From CAVUCE01 sp963739985 (lineage in GTDB: Bacteria > Bacteroidota > Ignavibacteria > Ignavibacteriales > Ignavibacteriaceae), in assembly GCA_963739985.1 (NCBI GenBank), contig CAVUCE010000008.1, positions 124,001 through 188,000 of the forward strand: a DNA stretch of 64,000 bases, given 5' to 3'. This document shows, in pieces, positions 1 to 8,734 of the stretch. A program made the position numbers and the translations under genes. How positions within the stretch are numbered: the stretch's first letter is position 1; every line of letters begins with the position of its first letter. Below the pieces are notes generated by a model. The model had not been told where the DNA came from, made no database searches, and saw nothing but the letters and a program-made list of their open reading frames with translations.

Positions 1-1003
1 TGTACGGAAAGGAATATAAATCTTCGTCGGTAATGATTCCGGTTATTAGATGTGAAGGAGTAACATCAAATGCCGGGTTATAGGCATTATAATGTTCCGG
101 AGTTATTTGCTGATCTCTAATACTTAAAATTTCAGTTTTTTTTCTTATTTCAATATTAATTTCTTCACCCGTCCTTATAGTTCTATCAAATGTTGTGGTT
201 GGTGCAGCAATATAGAAAGGTAAGTCGTGATGATAACAATTTACAGCAAGAGAATAAGTACCTATTTTGTTTGCCGAATCTCCATTTAAAGCAATTCTAT
301 CAGCACCAGTAATTGCCAAATCAATTTTATTTTGTTTCATTAACGAAGCTGCCATTGAATCGGAAATGATTGAGAACGGTATATTATTTTTATCCAGTTC
401 AAAAGCCGTGAGCCTTGAACCTTGAAGAAGAGGACGTGTTTCATCAGCGTAAACGTATTCAATAAGACCTTTTTCAAATGCTAATTTTATAACACTAAAG
501 GCTGTTCCCTCGCCTGCAGTAGCAAGTTTACCCGTATTACAGTGTGTTATCACAACGGATTTCTTTTTAAATATTCTTAATCCGTTTTTGGCAATATTAT
601 TGCATTTATCTACATCATCTTGATGTAACTCTCTGGCTTTCTTGATAAGTAATAAGTATAAATCAATTTCATTAACATTTTTCTCAAACTCATCTTTAAT
701 TTGATCTAAAGCCCAAAATAGATTAACAGCGGTTGGACGAGTTGAAGCTAGTCGTTTATACGCAGAATTAAATCGTTCATGTCGTTTACTTTTACCAATA
801 TCTTTCATTGCAAGAGCTAATCCGTAAGCGGCAACAACTCCGATTAAAGGCGCACCGCGAACTTCCAATCTTTCAATTGCCCCCGCAATTCTTTCCAGAT
901 CATCAGTTTCTACGTAAACTTCTTCAAGTGGGATTTTTGTCTGATCAAGAAAGATCAACTTATCGTCTTTAAATTCCAGTGAAAAATAATTTTTATATTT
1001 CAT
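1..1003 (-). CDS. mtnA: S-methyl-5-thioribose-1-phosphate isomerase (3' end cut by window edge)
   Basis: Cytoplasmic aldose-ketose isomerase that converts 5-methylthioribose 1-phosphate to the ribulose form in methionine salvage. The frame is open from the ATG at 1003 to the window edge (334 codons; the family is about 350-370 residues), so only the C-terminus is missing. Family marks seen in my translation: VRGAPLIGVVAAYG near residue 48, the catalytic-cysteine segment THCNTGKLATAGEG with Cys155, and GADRIALNGDSANKIGTY near residue 235 with the catalytic Asp. The start codon lies inside the 3' end of the upstream PfkB kinase gene, so the two are translationally coupled. An eIF2B-like paralogue is the only real alternative, but the Cys and Asp motifs favour MtnA. 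Confidence 0.93.
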   Translation of the reverse strand, partial: MKYKNYFSLEFKDDKLIFLDQTKIPLEEVYVETDDLERIAGAIERLEVRGAPLIGVVAAYGLALAMKDIGKSKRHERFNSAYKRLASTRPTAVNLFWALDQIKDEFEKNVNEIDLYLLLIKKARELHQDDVDKCNNIAKNGLRIFKKKSVVITHCNTGKLATAGEGTAFSVIKLAFEKGLIEYVYADETRPLLQGSRLTAFELDKNNIPFSIISDSMAASLMKQNKIDLAITGADRIALNGDSANKIGTYSLAVNCYHHDLPFYIAAPTTTFDRTIRTGEEINIEIRKKTEILSIRDQQITPEHYNAYNPAFDVTPSHLITGIITDEDLYSFPY

Positions 1004-1907
1004 CAAACCTTGATAAATCTAAAAACTCTCTATAACGATCTTGCACTCTCAAATAATCTACTTCTTCAAGTCCTTTTGTACTGAAACGTTCTACGCAGAA
1101 AGATGCCATCGCACTTCCATAAATTACAGCGCGTTTCATATTTTCCGGACTCAAGTCTTGTGTTTTATGAAGGTAACCGATAAAACCGCCTGCAAAAGTA
1201 TCTCCCGCTCCGGTCGGATCATAAATCATTTCCATCGGATAAGCAGGAGCAGAGAATACAACATCCTCAGTAAAAAGAAGAGCCCCGTGTTCACCTTTTT
1301 TAATGATTAAAATTTCCGGTCCCATATCACGAATAGCTTTGGAGGCTTTAATAAGGTTGGGTTCTTTTGCCAGAAGCCTTGCTTCAGAATCGTTGATGAT
1401 TAATACATTTACTCTAGGTAACAATTCCATTAATGCGTCTTTGCGTCCTTCAATCCAATAATTCATTGTATCACAAACAATAAATTGCGGGTTTTCCATT
1501 TGATCAAGAACTTTTATTTGTAGTGCAGGATCTATATTTCCGAGACAAACGAACTTTGATTTTTTAAACTTATCCGGGATTATCGGATCAAACTTTTCAA
1601 AAACATTCAATTCAGTCAGCAAAGTATCTCTTACATTCAAATCGTAATGATATTTACCTGACCACCTAAAAGTTTTTCCGTTTTCAACAATTTGCAAACC
1701 TTCTAAATCGACATTATGATTTTCCAACAAATTCAGATAAGGTTTCGGAAAATCATCGCCAACTATTCCAACTAAGTAAACCGGTCCGCTGAAATAACTA
1801 GCGGCAAGTGAAATATAGACTGCTGATCCGCCCAAAGCTTCTTCAACTCGGTCGAATGGAGTTTCAACAGTATCTAGACCGAGTGAACCAACTACTAATA
1901 ATCCCAA
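993..1907 (-). CDS. PfkB-family carbohydrate or nucleoside kinase
   Basis: ATP-dependent kinase of the ribokinase/PfkB fold, 304 residues, the usual length. Visible marks are the N-terminal GGSAVY segment (residues 26-31) and the C-terminal signature DPTGAGDTFAGGF (230-242), whose Asp236 is the catalytic base. The start is TTG preceded by AGGAG at good spacing; I see no better start. Its last bases overlap the mtnA start, so it is the first gene of a two-gene unit and may act on a methylthioribose- or ribose-type substrate. That is inference from context: PfkB kinases are hard to assign by sequence, and known methylthioribose kinases belong to another fold. Confidence 0.85.
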   Translation of the reverse strand: MGLLVVGSLGLDTVETPFDRVEEALGGSAVYISLAASYFSGPVYLVGIVGDDFPKPYLNLLENHNVDLEGLQIVENGKTFRWSGKYHYDLNVRDTLLTELNVFEKFDPIIPDKFKKSKFVCLGNIDPALQIKVLDQMENPQFIVCDTMNYWIEGRKDALMELLPRVNVLIINDSEARLLAKEPNLIKASKAIRDMGPEILIIKKGEHGALLFTEDVVFSAPAYPMEMIYDPTGAGDTFAGGFIGYLHKTQDLSPENMKRAVIYGSAMASFCVERFSTKGLEEVDYLRVQDRYREFLDLSRFDEI

Positions 1908-2014
1908 ATTCGTCTCCTACTCTTTATTTTTCAATATATTTTACAAAAATAACTAAAACACTTTATAAAGCATAATTTTAATATAGAATTAATGCTTATA
2001 ATCATAATAAATTA

Positions 2015-2479
2015 TTAACCGATTTTTATTTCAACAAATTTTAAGTAGCTTTTTTCCTTAGTAAAGTAGTCAAATATTACTTGCGCAGACTCCCGCTGCC
2101 CGGGCCAAGCTAAAAGCTTTTTAACCTCATCTAAGTTCGCCCATTTATATTCGGAATGCTCATTAGATATCTTTACAACCGAATTCATATTTACTTTAGC
2201 CGCAAAAACCGGCACCATACAGATAGAATCGCGGTGTGGTTCATAAAATGAAGTAATATTAGGTACAACCCAAAATTCTTCCGGAACTAAATCTGTTTCT
2301 TCCTTTATTTCTCTCAATGCCGCTTCAAAGGCTTTCTCATTAACATCAATTTTTCCGCTAACCATCTGCCAAATTCCGGGATAAATTTCACTCTCAGCTC
2401 TTTTAATTAAGAGGAATTCGATTTCTTTTTCATTTTCTCTAAATATATGAGCTTCAATTAAATATGATTCTATTTGCAT
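2015..2479 (-). CDS. Nudix hydrolase
   Basis: Small pyrophosphohydrolase of 154 residues. The Nudix box is complete: Gly42, Glu48, Arg56-Glu57, Glu60-Glu61, matching G-x5-E-x7-R-E-h-x-E-E, so metal binding should be intact. The rest resembles the NudB / dihydroneopterin triphosphate and dATP pyrophosphatase group, but the substrate cannot be read from sequence. It follows the large outer-membrane protein gene by 12 bases and is probably co-transcribed with it, although no functional link is obvious. Confidence 0.88.
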   Translation of the reverse strand: MQIESYLIEAHIFRENEKEIEFLLIKRAESEIYPGIWQMVSGKIDVNEKAFEAALREIKEETDLVPEEFWVVPNITSFYEPHRDSICMVPVFAAKVNMNSVVKISNEHSEYKWANLDEVKKLLAWPGQRESAQVIFDYFTKEKSYLKFVEIKIG

Positions 2480-2491
2480 TATTTATTTTTC

Positions 2492-5400
2492 TTAAAAATA
2501 CGCTCTAACTTCAGCATGTGCAGTGTGAACCACTCTATCGGTTCCTTGCAATCTTCCGCTGTAGCTTAAAGTTGATTGTAAATTATTGGATAATTTGTAA
2601 TCGAAATTAATACTCCAAAAATAATTTTTCCCGATCACATTTCCTTCTGTTAGTTCAAAAGGTAAAAAATTTTCAGTCGAGTTTGCAGTTAATTCGCTTC
2701 TTTCAATCTCAGCTCGCAGCCTGCCCTTACTTTCTAAAGACAAAGTAAAACGTAAAGATTGAGAATTGGAATTTATTTCGGTTGGTTTAACCGGATAATC
2801 GTCAATATTCCTACCAACTTTAAGTTTAAACCCGACTTCTATATTTCTTTCCGGGCGATAAGAAAAATCAGTTATTATTTTATTCCCTGTAATCTCCCTT
2901 ACTCTGTTAGAATTTACAGATGCCGCAACATTATCAGAATTATTTACAACATCTGTTTGATTACTAATTTCAGGAACCAACCTAAAAGTAATTCTCATAC
3001 TTCTTTCACGGTTAAAACCTCTTTCGATTCCTGAACTGTATTGATTCATGCTCTTTTTTTGAGTGTATCTTAGTCTCATTGAAAACTCAGGATTATTTTC
3101 AAAGAAGTTAATATCCTGCTGAATATAATTAAAACCTTGTATTGTCTTATCAGGATTTTGAAAAGCCGAAAAATGTAACAAGTAAATTTTCTTATAATCT
3201 TCTTCTCGAGTATTCTCTTCAACTCGCCAATAAGTTTCTGTAGAAACTGGCTTGATTATCTGATCAAAAGTACTATTTCCATTAAAAATATCCGCAAATT
3301 TAATCTTCCACCGGCTACTTGTCTTCAAATCAATTACGGGGTAAAGTTTATCCGTAGGAATTGTTACTTGTACATAATCTCCATCATAAATTGCCGGCTC
3401 AAATTCATTCTCATCCCTAATACCGTTATTATTAAGATCACCAAGATAAATATAATTTCCCGCGCCTTTTTGAACCTGAATAAATACTCTTTGTAATTTA
3501 GCAGATTTTTGAGTTGAAACTTCATAATAAAAATCGCCATTAATCGGCTTCCAAAAAGTAAATCTTGATTGAGATCTAATTAAAATCGTCTCGTTATCAA
3601 GTAAGCCTTGAGATTTATATAGCTCCGTATATTTTTTATGTCTATACGTAAAATTTAAGTTTGAGCTAAATAATTCGGAGCCTGAATAATCAATCTCATA
3701 ATATTGGGTATTAGATCTCGATTCCTTTTCCATGATTCCATTTAGAGGCAAATAATCATCACGCACAGAATATTTTACGGAAACATCGAGTCCTCTTAAT
3801 CCTACTAATTTTAAGAAAGGATCAACCTCATAGTATTTTAAGCTTCCCGCAAGTAAAGAATCTGATGTTGAATATTTATCTTGCTTATTTTCAGCTAGGA
3901 AATCAACACCAGGTTTGAAAATCATGAATTTATAATATGCGTTTGCGGTTTGTCTAAGCCAATAACTCTTAACCAAAGAATTTTTAGTCGAGACATAATC
4001 AAAATTATAATCAACATTGAAATTTTGCGAATCTGAAAAATGAAGAATATTATTAAATCTATCGGATGTAAAATTATTGCCTCTTTTTAAGTATCCGTAA
4101 GTTGAATTAAGCGAAAAATTATCTGTCGGAAGCAAAGTTAATCCAACTTCCCGTAAAAGTTCGCTTTCCGATTGCGCAGAGTTTGCGATATTATAATCTC
4201 TGTTAAACTCAACGGAATTATATCGGTCCAAAGATGAAAATCTATCCTGAACGAATCTATCTTTATAAGATACTCCGACTTTTCCAAAATTAACTTCACC
4301 GATTTTTAATTTTTGCGGATCAACTTTAAGACTTATATTTCTCGCATAACCGTAATTTTGATTATCTCCGATTGAAGAAAAACGATTTTGATCGAATGAA
4401 CTTCCGGCATACTCTAACTTAAGTTCAACTCCATCGAAGGGCTTGACATTTAGCGCCAAGTTTCCAAGTTGCTTTAATTCGGGTAAAGGCAGAAAAATAA
4501 CCGGAGCATAATTCCCTTGATTTATTCCTACAAAACTAAAATTGCCTAAACTTTCTCTTGTATAATCGCCATTTTGATCGCCCACAAAACTGAAAGTAAT
4601 ATTATAAATAGCATTCGTAGTTCCGGGATTATATTTATAGTAAGTATAATTATTCCCATTAATAACAGAATCTATTTTTTCATAAACACCTCTAATGTTT
4701 CCTAAAGAATCCGGGGCAGCAACCGATATTCCGCTTTTTGCCGCCTTGAATCTATCATTTCCTGCAGCGGCTAATATTTTTTTATCTTCATCCGTTAAGG
4801 AAATATCTATAGGCGCATCCTGATTATCGCCTTCTCTCAAATATTGAAATTGCACATTTAATTTTTTATTGAATAAATTACCGTCGACACCAGTTCCGAA
4901 AAAACTACGCGAGTATTTTCTAGTTGTATATTCAAAATCAACGGATATTCTACTCGCTGAAGTTATAAGTCTGTTTGGAGTAAAAGTAATTTGAGCATTT
5001 GAATATTCAATAGTATAATCATTTCGCTCTCCCCTTTTCATTTCTATTCCGTCTACATAAATTTTTTCAGTTCCGGCAATTATAATAATATCCGGCTCAC
5101 CTTCCGCACCGGTTAATTGATAAGGACCTTGAACGCCATCAACTCCGTTAAACTTATTGTTGTTATATTTTCCCCGCGAACTTGCAAAAGCTACATACCC
5201 CGTATTATCCTCATAATTAAATTCACCAAGTAATCCCTGAAGTTTTCTGCTAATAACTCCGAATTCCCCGCTTCGTTTATTTAATTCGTAATCCCCGAAA
5301 GTTCCTGTTACATTCGGATGTTTTACTTGAATGAAAACTTTGTCAAGTTCTTCTAGCTTTGCTGTATTTCCTTCAGGCTGAATCGGTGTATTTTGATCAG

Positions 5401-5959
5401 TTAGTGCGGCGACAATTTCTATATCTTTTGAAAGTTTCCCGGCAAGTTGCAGCCTTAATCCGCTATTAAGTGAAAAATCCTTTGTTGTTCCAACAGTAAA
5501 TCCGCGAACTATTGTTCCACTTTTTTCTATTTGGCTGCCGAAAATAGATTCAGCACTAAAAGGTTCTTCTTCGCTTGTGGAAACTCTAATAGTATCACCA
5601 AATTTTTGATCAAAACGAACCTGAAGTTTTCTTCGCTGATATTCTTTTCTTAATCCGAGATTGATTGTTTGATAAGTTACTACCAGGGTATCGAAAATTG
5701 AATACGGCAAACTATCCGAAAGTGCAAACGAACCATTAGCATAATCAATTTTATAATCATTTGGAGTTAATACGGAATGCCTAAGCACAATAATTTCTGA
5801 GTGAGGAATTATGGACACATGATTCAAATAGTAGCGATTTTCAAAATTAATTCTTATGGAATCAGTTACAAAAGAAGAATAGAAAGACTGTTGCGCAAAA
5901 ATGATTTGCGCAAAGCCAAGTAGAAAAAATATTTGTAAAATGAATAATTTCGATTTCAA
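2492..5959 (-). CDS. Large putative outer-membrane beta-barrel protein
   Basis: A 1155-residue secreted protein with a clear signal peptide (about residues 1-22, cut after IIFA-Q). The mature chain alternates short polar and aromatic strands throughout, is rich in Asn, Tyr and Ser, and ends in Phe, the classical last residue of an outer-membrane beta-barrel. A central part (about 130-230) with GLRLQLAGKL and GTFGDYEL resembles large SprA-like surface proteins of Bacteroidota, though I cannot claim orthology. The start is TTG with no obvious Shine-Dalgarno site; no ATG or GTG lies upstream before the in-frame stop. It leads a two-gene unit with the Nudix hydrolase. Function unknown. Confidence 0.75.
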   Translation of the reverse strand: MKSKLFILQIFFLLGFAQIIFAQQSFYSSFVTDSIRINFENRYYLNHVSIIPHSEIIVLRHSVLTPNDYKIDYANGSFALSDSLPYSIFDTLVVTYQTINLGLRKEYQRRKLQVRFDQKFGDTIRVSTSEEEPFSAESIFGSQIEKSGTIVRGFTVGTTKDFSLNSGLRLQLAGKLSKDIEIVAALTDQNTPIQPEGNTAKLEELDKVFIQVKHPNVTGTFGDYELNKRSGEFGVISRKLQGLLGEFNYEDNTGYVAFASSRGKYNNNKFNGVDGVQGPYQLTGAEGEPDIIIIAGTEKIYVDGIEMKRGERNDYTIEYSNAQITFTPNRLITSASRISVDFEYTTRKYSRSFFGTGVDGNLFNKKLNVQFQYLREGDNQDAPIDISLTDEDKKILAAAGNDRFKAAKSGISVAAPDSLGNIRGVYEKIDSVINGNNYTYYKYNPGTTNAIYNITFSFVGDQNGDYTRESLGNFSFVGINQGNYAPVIFLPLPELKQLGNLALNVKPFDGVELKLEYAGSSFDQNRFSSIGDNQNYGYARNISLKVDPQKLKIGEVNFGKVGVSYKDRFVQDRFSSLDRYNSVEFNRDYNIANSAQSESELLREVGLTLLPTDNFSLNSTYGYLKRGNNFTSDRFNNILHFSDSQNFNVDYNFDYVSTKNSLVKSYWLRQTANAYYKFMIFKPGVDFLAENKQDKYSTSDSLLAGSLKYYEVDPFLKLVGLRGLDVSVKYSVRDDYLPLNGIMEKESRSNTQYYEIDYSGSELFSSNLNFTYRHKKYTELYKSQGLLDNETILIRSQSRFTFWKPINGDFYYEVSTQKSAKLQRVFIQVQKGAGNYIYLGDLNNNGIRDENEFEPAIYDGDYVQVTIPTDKLYPVIDLKTSSRWKIKFADIFNGNSTFDQIIKPVSTETYWRVEENTREEDYKKIYLLHFSAFQNPDKTIQGFNYIQQDINFFENNPEFSMRLRYTQKKSMNQYSSGIERGFNRERSMRITFRLVPEISNQTDVVNNSDNVAASVNSNRVREITGNKIITDFSYRPERNIEVGFKLKVGRNIDDYPVKPTEINSNSQSLRFTLSLESKGRLRAEIERSELTANSTENFLPFELTEGNVIGKNYFWSINFDYKLSNNLQSTLSYSGRLQGTDRVVHTAHAEVRAYF

Positions 5960-5985
5960 ACGAAGAAGCTGTTTTGTGAATTGGA

Positions 5986-6014
5986 AATCTAGTTGACCAG
6001 CCCTCTTTTATCAA
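5986..6014 (-). promoter_or_regulatory. Candidate sigma-70 promoter for the outer-membrane protein/Nudix unit
   Basis: On the minus strand TTGATA (6009-6014) and TAGATT (5986-5991) are separated by exactly 17 bases. This would start transcription about 20 bases before the TTG start at 5959. Match is 5/6 and 4/6 to the consensus. Confidence 0.45.
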
Positions 6015-6134
6015 GTCTATATTATGTATATATGATAATTTAAACTGAAATGAATATTAATCATTTTATATTGCTGTGGAAAGTATTTTTTGAACAAAAA
6101 CTCTCATTATTTAATATTTCTAACCTGGTTTTGG

Positions 6135-7367
6135 TTACTCATATCTTAATGCTTCAATCGGATCTAAGTTTGAGGCTTTATATGCCGGATATGTTCCGAA
6201 CAATACTCCAACGAAAACACAAAGGGTGATTCCAATTAATATCCAGTCCACCGGAACAGCAGCCGGTGCATGTAAAAGAGTACCGGCTAAATTTCCTACA
6301 CCAACTCCCAAAATTATTCCAATTACGCCGCCAATTAAACAAAGAGTAACAGCTTCCATCAGAAATTGCATCAATATATTATTTTTTTTAGCGCCAACAG
6401 CTTTTCTTATACCAATTTCTCTTGTTCGTTCAGTTACAGAAACCAGCATAATATTCATAATCCCAACACCTGCTGCTAAAAGTGAAATAATTGAAACAGC
6501 AATGGCTCCAATTTTGACACCGGAAGTTATATCATTTATTTGCCCGATTAATGATTCGTTACTAAAAATTTCGAAATCATTTTCTGCTCCGGGAGGGACT
6601 TTTCTTATTGTCCTCATGTAACCAATAGTTGATTCTATAGTTTGATCATAATCTTCTTTCGAATTAGACATCACGGTGATATCTACGCTTCGTGTCCTTC
6701 TGCCGTAAATTCCTTGAAAAGTTGAAATAGGCATGATTATATAACTATCAAAACTTTGCCCAAAAAATTCTGGTTGTTTTTCAATAGTTCCAATAACCAA
6801 AAAAGGAATTCCGCGCATTGTTACGGTTTTACCAATTGGATAAATATTTGGGAAAAGTTTATCAACAACGTCTTTGCCTAACATACAGACATTGTTTGAG
6901 TAGTCTATATCAAATTGTCTTATTTCCCTTCCATCTTCAACTTTCAAATTACTTGTTTGCAAAACACCCGCAGTAATTCCCACAGCATAAATATTTGGGT
7001 TAGTCTCAGTATGACCATACTTAATGATTTGTCCACCTCTGCCTTGATCGGCGCCCATGTATTTGGCTTGTTTCAATAGTCCTTGAAGTCTATAAAAATC
7101 ATCCAAGGTAATATCTTTTCTATTTCGATATTTCATTCTTCCTTCATGTCCGCCGGTTTGTATCGCCGGATATTTTTGAATTTGAAAAGTATTTTTATTC
7201 AAAAAAGAAATACCGCTTTCTATACTATTCTGAAGCATCGTAATGATTGTCATTATAACGATAATTGAAAATATACCGACAACAACACCTAGAATAGTTA
7301 AACCTGTTCTTAGTTTATTGCTTGCCATTGACTGAAATGATACCGAGAAGATTTGTCCCCAATTCAT
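6135..7367 (-). CDS. MacB-like ABC transporter permease (third paralogue)
   Basis: Inner-membrane permease of 410 residues with the MacB/FtsX layout: one N-terminal membrane segment (about 20-45), a large periplasmic MacB_PCD domain (about 50-270), then three C-terminal membrane helices. The FtsX signature VSVTERTREIGIRKAVGAK follows the second helix and the chain ends in the typical NLDPIEALRYE. Closely similar along its length to the next gene upstream (7499-8734), so a tandem duplication. It lies 131 bases beyond that gene, behind a terminator-like hairpin, so it may be expressed less than the rest of the operon. Substrate unknown. Confidence 0.9.
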   Translation of the reverse strand: MNWGQIFSVSFQSMASNKLRTGLTILGVVVGIFSIIVIMTIITMLQNSIESGISFLNKNTFQIQKYPAIQTGGHEGRMKYRNRKDITLDDFYRLQGLLKQAKYMGADQGRGGQIIKYGHTETNPNIYAVGITAGVLQTSNLKVEDGREIRQFDIDYSNNVCMLGKDVVDKLFPNIYPIGKTVTMRGIPFLVIGTIEKQPEFFGQSFDSYIIMPISTFQGIYGRRTRSVDITVMSNSKEDYDQTIESTIGYMRTIRKVPPGAENDFEIFSNESLIGQINDITSGVKIGAIAVSIISLLAAGVGIMNIMLVSVTERTREIGIRKAVGAKKNNILMQFLMEAVTLCLIGGVIGIILGVGVGNLAGTLLHAPAAVPVDWILIGITLCVFVGVLFGTYPAYKASNLDPIEALRYE

Positions 7368-7441
7368 AATTTCCCCTAAAAACTATTGGTAAACTTTTCA
7401 CTAAATAAAAATAGCAAAGTATTAAAAGTGTAACAACAAAA

Positions 7442-7468
7442 AAATCCGGCTCAAATTGAACCGGATTT
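7442..7468 (-). terminator. Terminator-like hairpin between two permease genes
   Basis: Arms AAATCCGG (7442-7449) and CCGGATTT (7461-7468) pair perfectly, and inner TCAA/TTGA extends the stem. On the minus strand the stem is followed by a run of T. It sits directly after the stop of the 7499-8734 permease and could attenuate transcription into the last permease gene. Confidence 0.7.
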
Positions 7469-7498
7469 AACTTAAAAATCAACAATCATCAAATCTCA

Positions 7499-8734
7499 TT
7501 ATTCGTATCTGAGAGCTTCAATCGGATCTAAATTTGAAGCTTTATATGCCGGATATGTTCCAAAAACAACACCGACGATAACACACAAAGCAAGTCCTAT
7601 AATTACCCAATTATATGGAATCGCCATTTGCGCGTTTAGAAAACTTCCGGCAATATTACCTATACCGACTCCTAAAATAATGCCTACAATCCCGCCAATT
7701 ATACATAAAATTATAGCTTCAAATAAAAACTGTAATAGTATACTTCTGCTTCTAGCGCCTATGGCTTTTCTAACCCCAATTTCTCGAGTTCTTTCAGTAA
7801 CAGAAACTAACATAATATTCATGATGCCAACACCGGCGGCTAGTAGTGCTATAATTGAAACAGCCATAGCCCCGATTTTTATACCTCCGGTAATACTATT
7901 TACCTGGGTTACCATTGATTCGTTACTAAAAATGCCAAAATCATTTTCGGAACCAGGAGCATCCTTTCTAATCGTCCTCATATAACCAATTGCGGCTTCA
8001 ATAGTGGGATCATAATCTTCCTTAGAATATGACATAACGGTAATATTAACACTTCGTGATGTTTTACCATACATAGATTGGAATGTTGTAATCGGCATTA
8101 CAATATAATTATCTCTACTTTGACCAAATAATTGTGGCTGCTTTTCTAAAATCCCGATTACCCTCAAAGGTCTGCCATCCACTCTGATAATTTGTCCTAA
8201 AGGATTTAGAAAAGGAAATAACTTGTCCACAATATCTTGTCCAATTACACAAACTTCATTAGAATATTCGTTATCCAGATCTCTAATATCTCTGCCTTCG
8301 GCAACATTCCAATCGTTAGTTTTCATTGCACCGCTTGTAATTCCGGCAACTTGAATATTTGGGTTTGTTTCCTTGTTTCCATATTTAATTATTTTACCAA
8401 ATTCCCATTGTTCAGCGCCGATATATTTAGCTTGGGTAAGCATTCCTTTAAGTCTCTGAAAATCGTCAATTGTAATATCTTTTCGATTTCTAAATCTCGC
8501 TCTTGATCCCGGTCCGCCTCCCATCATAGCAGGATATTTTTGAATTTGAAAAGTATTCTGTGCAAGCTGTGAGAATCCGTTTTCAATACTATTCTGAAGC
8601 ATCGTTATGATTGTCATTATTACGATGATTGAGAAAATGCCAACCACAACGCCAAGAATAGTGAGTCCAGTTCGCAGTTTATTAACTTTAATAGACTGAA
8701 GAGATATGCCTAATATTTGACTTAATTTTATCAT
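7499..8734 (-). CDS. MacB-like ABC transporter permease (second paralogue)
   Basis: 411-residue permease with the same architecture as its neighbour: N-terminal membrane segment, periplasmic MacB_PCD domain, and a C-terminal FtsX core with VSVTERTREIGVRKAIGAR, ending NLDPIEALRYE. The N-terminal helix region (LRTGLTILGVVVGIFSIIVI) is shared almost exactly with the 6135-7367 product. Its ATG overlaps the stop of the preceding permease (8731-8734), showing translational coupling. It probably forms homo- or heterodimers with the other permeases, powered by the ATPase at 10021-10743. Confidence 0.92.
   Translation of the reverse strand: MIKLSQILGISLQSIKVNKLRTGLTILGVVVGIFSIIVIMTIITMLQNSIENGFSQLAQNTFQIQKYPAMMGGGPGSRARFRNRKDITIDDFQRLKGMLTQAKYIGAEQWEFGKIIKYGNKETNPNIQVAGITSGAMKTNDWNVAEGRDIRDLDNEYSNEVCVIGQDIVDKLFPFLNPLGQIIRVDGRPLRVIGILEKQPQLFGQSRDNYIVMPITTFQSMYGKTSRSVNITVMSYSKEDYDPTIEAAIGYMRTIRKDAPGSENDFGIFSNESMVTQVNSITGGIKIGAMAVSIIALLAAGVGIMNIMLVSVTERTREIGVRKAIGARSRSILLQFLFEAIILCIIGGIVGIILGVGIGNIAGSFLNAQMAIPYNWVIIGLALCVIVGVVFGTYPAYKASNLDPIEALRYE

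Noticed and set aside
6226..6621. 131-codon plus-strand ORF opposite the permease gene
   Set aside because: Shadow of a real, well-supported gene; composition reflects the antisense of membrane helices.
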